DNA of 64,000 nucleotides from Bartonella sp. HY038 (lineage in GTDB: Bacteria; Pseudomonadota; Alphaproteobacteria; Rhizobiales; Rhizobiaceae): the NCBI RefSeq assembly GCF_014117425.1, contig NZ_CP059725.1, positions 2,542,001-2,606,000 on the forward strand, written 5' to 3'. A program made the translations under genes and the position numbers. The first letter of the stretch is position 1. Every line of letters begins with the position of its first letter. The notes beneath the pieces were generated by a model. That model did not search any database, was not told the DNA's origin, and worked only from the letters and a program-made list of their open reading frames with translations. Positions 37,719 to 45,573 of the stretch are shown in pieces.

Positions 37719-40418
37719 CTATTCGACTGGATGCAACGCATCAATAATTCGCCCCAAAGCGGCATTTTGTTCGATATCTATGGTTAAACCCTCTTCACTT
37801 TTAGCATTATCACTGGCAAGTGCCATAAAGGCAATCGCCCAATCTTCTAGCGTCGTCAAATAGGGTGTTGCAGGCTCAAGACCAATATTTTTTGCATTAA
37901 ACGGTGATGGACCATGATCAAAGACAATGCGTGGTGGCTCGGCATAGTCATTTTTGGGTCGCTCATTCTTTTCCATGAGTGAAGCGCCTAGATCGGCGAT
38001 AAAGCGATTAAGAAAACGCTCACTCACCAAAGCGGCTTTAGAAATTTGCTCATCACGGCGATCAACAAAGGCAACCCGTTTGATGGTTTCCGCCATAATA
38101 TCAGGCATTTTTAGGCGTTTAGCAGCAAAAACAATATCATCAACCATTTCGCGTAAGTGGTTAGGATCCATCTTAGTTTCAATCAAGAAATGCGGATTAT
38201 CAACTTGGCGATAAAGATGGCTTATCCAAGTTGCTATGGCTGCACTAACAAATTTCCCCTCACGGCGATTATTGGCGCTAGTCTCAACTGGTACCGCATC
38301 ACCACTCTCATCGCCCGTATTTTCTTTTTTCTCCCATGGACGCAAGCGGCGCGGCGCGCTTGGTGCTGCCACCGCATCCTGGCTAATAGGGTGGCGATCC
38401 ATTTCAATCAAGGCTTCATAAAGCTGATCGGTGATGCTAGCATTATCAAGCATTAAACCACGAAGCAATGTACCAAAACGGTGATAGTTTTCCTCTGCCG
38501 TATAAAGAGCGTCGACCACATTGCGTGCAATTTCTTCACGCTCTGCTAAGCGTTTGCCAAGATCTGTTGTTGTATAAAATGGCTTTAATATTGCTAATAA
38601 ATCCATATTTAACTTGTTAAGGCGGAAAGCAATTTGTTGATATTTTATCTCTGGGCGACAAACGGGGGCAAGGCTTTTAGCAATATAGCTCGCACCGCCA
38701 TCATTAACCCGCATCATTTCATCAAAGGCAGTTTGTGGGTCGTTAAAATGCTCTTGCACATAATCGGTTTCTAAAAACCCATCACGCAATTCTTTGACCC
38801 AATCCTTACGGTCTTCGCGTATATCCACCTCACGCCCACCATCAAAGGTAAACATATCGGCATTCATAACATTGGGATTACGCATTAAAAACATATTGCG
38901 AAATGGCTCATTCGGTGTCCATTGTTTGACCCATGAATCGGGGCTTGAACCAAAAGGCTTAATCAATGATGCCATCATCCGCCCTTCAAACCGCGTTTTT
39001 AACCCCATGGAAGAGTCATTGGCCTTTTTTTCAAAATGCATATCAAAACGGGTTAATACAAAGTATAATAGTGGCGGTTTACCAATACGTTCATTTGGCC
39101 GCGCACCATGGGTGGTTGCAATCCAATTGGCTGCAACATCGGCAAGCTGATTAACATCTAGATTGCTTTCTTTAACGCAAAACAGCATGGCGGTAATATC
39201 TTGCTCATTGCAGTAACGTTGAAAAAGATATTCAACCTTACCGCGCAAAATAAGCGAAGCCATGGTTTCGCGCGGCGCTTCGCTTAAAAAACGCGCTAAA
39301 CCTTTTGTGCCGCCTTCATCATCTTCGCCGCTGCCTTGCGGCAAACCACGGGTTCGATAGCCGGGAAAATCGAGCAAATCCGTATGCTCGAAAAAAGGCC
39401 AAGGATTATCAGCAAGGTTAATCAATAGTTCGGCAGTAAGGGCGGTAATAATCGGCTTATTGAGCGAAACAATTTTACCATTTGGCGTTGCTACATCAAG
39501 CTTAACCGCGTCTTCTTCAATAATATCGCTTAAGGTTTCAACATCAAGGATAGATTGCTGGTCTTCTGCTGAAATATCAATAGCACTAAACGGCACAAAT
39601 ACTTCTTCAGCAAAATTCAAGCTTTGCAAGCTTTTTACAAGATTAAGATAAACATCGCTGATTGCCTGATGACGACCCCATAAAAGCGATAAAAATTCTG
39701 CGAGTTTTGGCAAACTAAGACGCGGCGCAATATCTGCTGCAACTACCCAAAATGAGCCAAGACGTTTGGTTAATTCAAACTCGGCAAGGGTCTTGTTAAA
39801 ATATTCTTCCAAGCCCCAAATATCTTCAATGGTAAGACCATTAGGCTCGCCACTATCACCTGCACTTTGTACCGCCTTATTACGAAAAGGCGCAAGAAAA
39901 GCCTTAATTTCATCTTCTGTTGGCCAAGTCTCATATCGCCCTGGTTGACCATCAAAAAAATAAGCATTGGCAAAAATCTTGATAAGATCGGCATGGCTTA
40001 ACAGCCGCAAATGCACAGGAAAACCATCGGGAGCAGCTTTTGGATCACGAATAGTAAAGCGGGTTACAAGACCGGTTGCTTCTTTACCGCGATCTGGATT
40101 AATCGTTGTAATATAATTAACTGGCTTGTCCATACCTTGGAAACGCGCCATTAAAGCGTCGCCCTTACGGGCTAGCACTGAAATCAAGTGTGATTTTCCC
40201 ACTTGGCTTGCACCAAATACCGCAACCGCCATTGGCCGGCGAGCAGCTTTCGATAACTGACCAGCATTAACAATACCAAGGCGCAAGGCGCGCTCAAGAC
40301 GGGCTGCTTGATCGCCAACCAATGCGCGATTATTAGCCTTTTGCAACCAATCAAGCGCCGCACGTGCAGTCTCTTTGGTGGTATCGGCTGCCAAGCCCAA
40401 ATTTTCATTCGCCTTCAT
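37719..40418 (-). CDS. srfC: SrfC-family large GTPase-like protein
   Basis: This 899-residue cytoplasmic protein is of the 'virulence factor SrfC' family. The N-terminal GTPase-like domain has a P-loop 'GASQVGKS' (69-76), a G3-like 'DFPG' near 344 in 'TDLLDFPGYRTRG', and a G4-like 'TRFD' near 453. This layout and the long helical remainder recall dynamin-like or YfjP-type GTPases. The first 60 residues are helical. Srf names come from Salmonella, where srfABC are SsrB-regulated; the biochemical role is not established to my knowledge. It follows srfB after 113 bases. Confidence 0.85.
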   Translation of the reverse strand: MKANENLGLAADTTKETARAALDWLQKANNRALVGDQAARLERALRLGIVNAGQLSKAARRPMAVAVFGASQVGKSHLISVLARKGDALMARFQGMDKPVNYITTINPDRGKEATGLVTRFTIRDPKAAPDGFPVHLRLLSHADLIKIFANAYFFDGQPGRYETWPTEDEIKAFLAPFRNKAVQSAGDSGEPNGLTIEDIWGLEEYFNKTLAEFELTKRLGSFWVVAADIAPRLSLPKLAEFLSLLWGRHQAISDVYLNLVKSLQSLNFAEEVFVPFSAIDISAEDQQSILDVETLSDIIEEDAVKLDVATPNGKIVSLNKPIITALTAELLINLADNPWPFFEHTDLLDFPGYRTRGLPQGSGEDDEGGTKGLARFLSEAPRETMASLILRGKVEYLFQRYCNEQDITAMLFCVKESNLDVNQLADVAANWIATTHGARPNERIGKPPLLYFVLTRFDMHFEKKANDSSMGLKTRFEGRMMASLIKPFGSSPDSWVKQWTPNEPFRNMFLMRNPNVMNADMFTFDGGREVDIREDRKDWVKELRDGFLETDYVQEHFNDPQTAFDEMMRVNDGGASYIAKSLAPVCRPEIKYQQIAFRLNKLNMDLLAILKPFYTTTDLGKRLAEREEIARNVVDALYTAEENYHRFGTLLRGLMLDNASITDQLYEALIEMDRHPISQDAVAAPSAPRRLRPWEKKENTGDESGDAVPVETSANNRREGKFVSAAIATWISHLYRQVDNPHFLIETKMDPNHLREMVDDIVFAAKRLKMPDIMAETIKRVAFVDRRDEQISKAALVSERFLNRFIADLGASLMEKNERPKNDYAEPPRIVFDHGPSPFNAKNIGLEPATPYLTTLEDWAIAFMALASDNAKSEEGLTIDIEQNAALGRIIDALHPVE

Positions 40419-40531
40419 GCTACTTACCTATTGCAAGTGGTTTTAACCAAAGCCAATTAAAACCACGATAAAACAACTATAATCTTTTGTGACGAAATAT
40501 TGCGTTTATTTAAAGTGCAATATTTCACATT

Positions 40532-43500
40532 TTATAAAACCGTTAATGTGCCAGAATCCAGCCAATATTCACTTGATTTATCATCAAGCTGCAAAGTACA
40601 GAATGTCAAATTGATGGAACGGCGTACATCACCGCCATTAGCATCCCATGCTTCTCTAATAGTCAGCTCTTCTTTAGATGCCTCTTGTTCTAACACCGAC
40701 GCACTATCGCCGCTTTCGTCCTCTTGCACCTCGCGAGCAATGGTGATTTCAATAGGACGGGGAACATTGCCAGCTCCTTCATCAATCGATAATTGATAAA
40801 GCGGATTGGTAATCCAGCGTTGCAATGGCAATTGCCTAAACCCTAGCCGCGCACGTGTGTAAATTTTTAACTTATGCTCGGCTTCAACAGCGCCATTTTG
40901 CTGTAATTCTTCAGCTGTAAACAACACCCGTGATTGCTCAAGAACGCCATCACTACCAAGTTCACCAATATAGGCAGCAGTAGAACGCATTTGCAATTTA
41001 TGGGTTTGCAAGCTGAAATTTACAATTGAACCTTCGGCTAAAGCACAAAGCATTGCGCCAACAACAGCGGTGGTTTTAGGATCACCAATCGTCACATCAC
41101 TGCGCGAGCGGAATGGATACCAAATATCAACCCGATACCGATGTAGTGGTTGTATCTTATCAGGAGTAACGGCAAGGCTATTTTCCAAATATTCGTGAAT
41201 AGCCGGCAAACGCGATGGCCTACCTGAAAGCAATACCTTATCACAATCAAAATGGCTAATGGCTTCACTTAAGCAATCAAGCGCGATTTGCAACGTTTCA
41301 TTGATTGCCGAGCGTAAACGCTGGAAATCAAGATCAATTGGTGTGTCGCCAATATTAAAATCAACCGCGCCGCCGGCACGTGCTGCTTCATGAACATAAG
41401 CAAGGTCAAGATAATTATCTTTAAGTAAAGCTGGCACCAATTCATCAAGACGCTTGGTATGAATGGCTTCATAGCGGTCTTGCCCAGATTCTTCATAGGC
41501 TGACATAAGCCCAAGGGCTGCTGGCATTAGAACTTTAATCACCGTTTCGCGGCGCTGATCCTTAATCTGCTCGGCCATATTGGAGCGGTCACCACCAAAA
41601 AGCTCATTTAAAATGGCGCGTGGGTTACCTGCCCCACATGCGCTTAATTGACGTGAAATTGCCGGTAAAATTAACCGCTCAATCACCGATTTTGTAATAT
41701 CATCACCAGCAATACCAATGCCTTCACGGAAAGTTTGCACAGGAACCAAAGCGCGATCATCATTTTGATAATAGGTGGTAATCATCAAATCCGATGTACC
41801 GCCGCCAATATCAATACTGGCAATACGTAATGATGGTTCAAGCGGTGTATCTGGCTTAGGCTCTTGCCCCGCTTCAAAACGTTGGCGCGGCTTACCGAAC
41901 AGATCAAAATATTCAACAATACGTCCACCAAAGCGGCGACTTATTTCGCTATAGAGCCAAACAAATTGAACACAGGTTGCCTCATCCCATGATACTTGTA
42001 CCGTTGGGCGAGCAAGGCTTGGGCTTGAAGATTGATGCCAATCCATCAACTCCCATAAAAGATTAACCGCTCCTTCAACCCGCGAGCGCATAAGCCGTTG
42101 TTCAAGCGTTGGCAAGGCTGATGGCAAGGTCATAATCACGCGGCGCAAACGGCGCGGTGCATTGCTTTGCTTACGTTCGGCACGCACTTGCGGATTATTA
42201 ATCATAGCAATGGCTTGAAATAGAATTTCAGCAATCATTAAAGAATAAAGCGATGAGCGCGAATAGGATAAAGCCGGACTTGGCTGCATTAATTCGCTAT
42301 CACTTCTTTTGCCATAAAGCCGCTTATATAAAGCACGATCTTTGCGTATTTGCGAAATCACATCGCCATTGCGGTTTAAAAACCGCCGCACGATGCGGCT
42401 AATTGGCGGTGCAGCACCATCAGCCAAATATTGCGAAGCTGGAAAACGCCAAGACTGGTTAACTTCTTGCACATCCCATAAATAGCGTTTTGGGCTAGAT
42501 ATACCACCAACAGCGGCAGTACCGCCCTTGATTGCGCGTAGGCGCGATGCTTCTGGCCCAACCCGCACAACACCTGGCCATAGGAACGCCCGTTGCCGCC
42601 CCGATAGACGTGACAATATATCATCACCAAAGGTGGCTTGTGAAAACTCGATATTACTGTCAAAAGGTTCACTATATTGCAATTCTGGACGCTCAAGATC
42701 ACGTAAAGACAAAATCATCGAATTATTAAGATCGACATTATCCTCATTAGGGTAATTCTCAATCAGCAAACCGCAAGTACGGCTATTACCAATATCAAGA
42801 ACGAGGTCAACATCAACCGGCCGTACATGGGATTGCCCTGAAATTGTATCCATAAAGCGCACTTTTGGAATCGTGCAACCAATGCCCAATAATTCAATAA
42901 AAGTAAACCAACGCGCCGCATGTTCAAGCGCAAAACGCCGATCACTCTCGCGCAGTTTGCGGCCTAATTCTGTTTCTCGATGGGCAACAAAAAGATTTTC
43001 AATCCAGCTTAAAGCCCAGCTTTGAAAATCCATTTCCTCGCCGCTAATTGGGTGCTTGCGTGGGTCGCCCAAAAACCAACCATTGCGGCTAATCATGCTT
43101 ACCAGAGAAAATTCTTGCGGATTAAGAATATCATTGGCAATGGGTGCCGTATAAGGCCATGGTCGTGATTGTGGATCGCCACTACCGCCGCCATGCTGTT
43201 CCACCGCTGTATCAAAGGCAAAAACCGCCATATGCGAAGGTGCATCTGCATCATCGCTATGCGGTGCTTTAATAACCCTCACCCGCGACCAATTGGTTGG
43301 GCCAGTGTCATAATTTTCTAAACCATTAGCATCACGTCCTGGCAATGCCCGTAAAAACGGCAATGGTACCCATTGATTTAAAAATGGTTCCAAGGCTTTA
43401 TTTTTATTGACCGAATATTCCTCATCACCCTCTTCGCTAAAATAAGGCGCATCTGCTTGCGGATCAATTTCATTCCAGCCTGGAAACAGCCGGAATACCG

Positions 43501-43639
43501 GTTTACCGTCACTACGCACTTCCATGCGCTTTTCAATAAAAGGCCGATCAAAACGGCTAATTTTATCAAAAGCAAAAGGCAGCGTTACAAATTGAATACC
43601 GCTGTTTGGAACAAGAACAATATCTTTTGGCTCGATCAT
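40532..43639 (-). CDS. srfB: SrfB-family actin/Hsp70-fold ATPase
   Basis: This 1035-residue protein is of the 'virulence factor SrfB' family. Three nucleotide-site motifs of the actin/Hsp70 superfamily are visible. Phosphate-1 is 'DVDLVLDIGNSRTCGLLIEN' near 276-295, phosphate-2 is 'SIDIGGGTSDLMITTY' near 603-618, and the adenosine motif is 'DKVLLSGRPSRLPAIHEYL' near 797-815. The N-terminal 270 residues and the C-terminal 150 (beta-rich) are family-specific. It is preceded by a 224-base gap with two hairpins, so it may also have its own promoter, and is followed by srfC as in other srf loci. Confidence 0.88.
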   Translation of the reverse strand: MIEPKDIVLVPNSGIQFVTLPFAFDKISRFDRPFIEKRMEVRSDGKPVFRLFPGWNEIDPQADAPYFSEEGDEEYSVNKNKALEPFLNQWVPLPFLRALPGRDANGLENYDTGPTNWSRVRVIKAPHSDDADAPSHMAVFAFDTAVEQHGGGSGDPQSRPWPYTAPIANDILNPQEFSLVSMISRNGWFLGDPRKHPISGEEMDFQSWALSWIENLFVAHRETELGRKLRESDRRFALEHAARWFTFIELLGIGCTIPKVRFMDTISGQSHVRPVDVDLVLDIGNSRTCGLLIENYPNEDNVDLNNSMILSLRDLERPELQYSEPFDSNIEFSQATFGDDILSRLSGRQRAFLWPGVVRVGPEASRLRAIKGGTAAVGGISSPKRYLWDVQEVNQSWRFPASQYLADGAAPPISRIVRRFLNRNGDVISQIRKDRALYKRLYGKRSDSELMQPSPALSYSRSSLYSLMIAEILFQAIAMINNPQVRAERKQSNAPRRLRRVIMTLPSALPTLEQRLMRSRVEGAVNLLWELMDWHQSSSPSLARPTVQVSWDEATCVQFVWLYSEISRRFGGRIVEYFDLFGKPRQRFEAGQEPKPDTPLEPSLRIASIDIGGGTSDLMITTYYQNDDRALVPVQTFREGIGIAGDDITKSVIERLILPAISRQLSACGAGNPRAILNELFGGDRSNMAEQIKDQRRETVIKVLMPAALGLMSAYEESGQDRYEAIHTKRLDELVPALLKDNYLDLAYVHEAARAGGAVDFNIGDTPIDLDFQRLRSAINETLQIALDCLSEAISHFDCDKVLLSGRPSRLPAIHEYLENSLAVTPDKIQPLHRYRVDIWYPFRSRSDVTIGDPKTTAVVGAMLCALAEGSIVNFSLQTHKLQMRSTAAYIGELGSDGVLEQSRVLFTAEELQQNGAVEAEHKLKIYTRARLGFRQLPLQRWITNPLYQLSIDEGAGNVPRPIEITIAREVQEDESGDSASVLEQEASKEELTIREAWDANGGDVRRSINLTFCTLQLDDKSSEYWLDSGTLTVL

Positions 43640-43704
43640 TAGGTGTGCTTCATTCTGTTTTAATTGTTAAATCCGAATGGTGATACGGAATAAAATAATA
43701 TTCT

Positions 43705-43746
43705 TATACTTTGTTCATTTCAAATCCTAAAAATCTGCAAAGTATA
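43705..43746. repeat. Covarying hairpin B of the srf run
   Basis: TATACTTTG (43705-43713) and CAAAGTATA (43738-43746) form a 9-bp stem, with a loop starting TTCATTT. It is related to the hairpins at 37594 and 43818, with paired changes in the stem. Confidence 0.75.
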
Positions 43747-43817
43747 TATCTTTTTATCAATGGTCGCTTTTTTCCACTTGATTTTCAACCTTAACCAAAT
43801 GCGCTTTTGATAAAAAA

Positions 43818-43854
43818 TATACTCCGTTCATTTAAATGGAATTCACGGAGTATA
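43818..43854 (-). terminator. Covarying hairpin C, terminator-like, after the DUF2135-type gene
   Basis: TATACTCCG (43818-43826) and CGGAGTATA (43846-43854) form the stem; the loop contains TTCATTTAAATG. On the minus strand a T-rich run follows, 10 bases after the stop codon of the upstream gene. It is probably a partial terminator that lowers srfB expression relative to the first two genes. Confidence 0.7.
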
Positions 43855-43863
43855 ATTGTTCAA

Positions 43864-45573
43864 TTATGGATTGGTAATGACATAAATTTGCCTTGGGCTA
43901 CGACGACGCGAGCCATTGGCAACACCATCAATGATCTTATCCTCAACTTTGGACTCGCCAGTTTGCGGATCCACAATCGTTTTACGAATACGCAAACGGA
44001 AAGGCGTATTGGGACGCGGATCACCATGATTGTCATAATAATCTACATAGACAGGAATCTTTGGCGGAATCTTTGATGGATCACTCCAATAGATATTTTC
44101 AACCGGCTCACGCGATAGCATATCGGGGCGTTGGTTGGCATCACGGTCAAGCGTTGCGCCACAACTTGAACGGCGTTTAAAATAAACGCGCGTGCCATTG
44201 GGACAGCGGATTGATAAGTCAAGATCAGATTTGCCCTTCCAGATAAGGGTAATTTGCAATGCACCCGTTCTTACCCCTGCCCGATTAATCACATCATCAA
44301 GTTCACGCTGACGCTCAGTTTGCTGTGGTTGTTCGGGTGTTTGTTCAGGCTCTGCGGGCTGTTCAGGCTCAGCAGGTTGTTCTGGCGGCGTTGGCTGAGG
44401 AGGTGTTGGTTGCTGCGGAGTTTCTGGTACTGGTACAGGAACAATTTCCACACGCTGCTCCGGCGCATTACCGCCATTTTGTGGCATAATAATTGTAATA
44501 TTAGGTTGCCCATTATTGGGCCCAGAACCATTGTTGCCACCATCATTACCGCGATCAGCACGTTGTTCTGGCTGGCCATTGTCAAATGGATTTCTACCAT
44601 CATCCGACCTTGGATTGCCATTGCGACGATTATTTGCAGGTGGCTCATTGGCTGCTTGCTGCTCAATACATTCTTGCTGCCTTTTGCGGGCTTCATCTTC
44701 AAGGTTGGTTATTTCCTTGTTTAAATCAGCAATTTTTTGCAAGCTCGGATCGTTTTCACTACCAATTTCAACCTTTGGTCCATTGACCACTGTGCTCCAA
44801 CGGTTAAGCGCCGACGAACTCAATAAAAGCCAAATGAAAATAAGGGCAAGCAAAGCACAAAGCAGCCAAAAAATAAGTGCAAGCCAATTAAAGGGGCGTT
44901 TTGCAACAACGCTATTATGATGATAGGTGGTTGTATGCACCACATGTTCAACATTATGGGTTTGTTGCGATTGGTTTGTTTGCGGCGCATTTGTTGGTGT
45001 TGATTGTGCAACGGTTGGTTGACCTGCCGTTGGCTGCTCTGCATTAACTGGCGCAGGGCTTGGTTGTTCAACTGCCTGACTACTACGCACCTGAGCAGCA
45101 GTACCGGCGGTGCCAACGGCTGTAAGCCCCATGGATCGCTGCTCGTTTTGCGCCGAAACATAGCCCCAGCCAACGAGTACTGGCTTACCATCAACATCAT
45201 AAAGCCAACCGCTATCTGGCGTAATCATCGCATTGCGCAAAGCCTTAGCAATTTCCTTATCACCACGCGATCCTTGCTCAAGACGGTTTGCCAAAGTAAT
45301 CACCGACATTTTGCGGCTTTCAGCCGCGCTTAGCAATGCCGATTTGCTTTGTGGGTCGAGCTCTTCCATGGGTTGTGGGCGGCTATTGGCATTAACATAC
45401 CAATCAACCTGTGCACCATTACCTGAAGGGATAGGTTCTGCCAAAAAATTGGCATAATCATTGCCAAGCTCGCTCACCAAGCGGTCAGTCAATAAGGCAT
45501 GATCACGTTCACTAACTGGACCAACAGGGCGTAAATTATTAAGCAGAGTTATTGCAAGACGAATATTGTTCAT
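43864..45573 (-). CDS. SrfA-like membrane protein with DUF2135-like C-terminus
   Basis: This 569-residue protein has an N-terminal cytoplasmic domain (about 1-140) with 'VDWYV' (56-60) and 'DVDGKPVLVGWGYV' (126-139), the two marks I recall from SrfA proteins. One membrane helix follows (about 224-246, 'WLALIFWLLCALLALIFIWLL'), then a short coiled coil (about 264-295), an Asn/Gly/Pro/Glu linker with 'PTPPQPTPPEQPAEPEQPAE', and a C-terminal beta domain (about 435-569). 'GALQITLIWKGKSDLDLSI', 'CPNG' and 'ATLDRDANQ' in that domain resemble DUF2135. Its ATG overlaps the protease gene's stop by 4 bases. Confidence 0.75.
   Translation of the reverse strand: MNNIRLAITLLNNLRPVGPVSERDHALLTDRLVSELGNDYANFLAEPIPSGNGAQVDWYVNANSRPQPMEELDPQSKSALLSAAESRKMSVITLANRLEQGSRGDKEIAKALRNAMITPDSGWLYDVDGKPVLVGWGYVSAQNEQRSMGLTAVGTAGTAAQVRSSQAVEQPSPAPVNAEQPTAGQPTVAQSTPTNAPQTNQSQQTHNVEHVVHTTTYHHNSVVAKRPFNWLALIFWLLCALLALIFIWLLLSSSALNRWSTVVNGPKVEIGSENDPSLQKIADLNKEITNLEDEARKRQQECIEQQAANEPPANNRRNGNPRSDDGRNPFDNGQPEQRADRGNDGGNNGSGPNNGQPNITIIMPQNGGNAPEQRVEIVPVPVPETPQQPTPPQPTPPEQPAEPEQPAEPEQTPEQPQQTERQRELDDVINRAGVRTGALQITLIWKGKSDLDLSIRCPNGTRVYFKRRSSCGATLDRDANQRPDMLSREPVENIYWSDPSKIPPKIPVYVDYYDNHGDPRPNTPFRLRIRKTIVDPQTGESKVEDKIIDGVANGSRRRSPRQIYVITNP

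Noticed and set aside
44254..44920. Hydrophobic plus-strand frames that look like a membrane protein
   Set aside because: They are antisense to the Pro/Glu/Asn linker and membrane segment of the DUF2135-type protein, without start signals.
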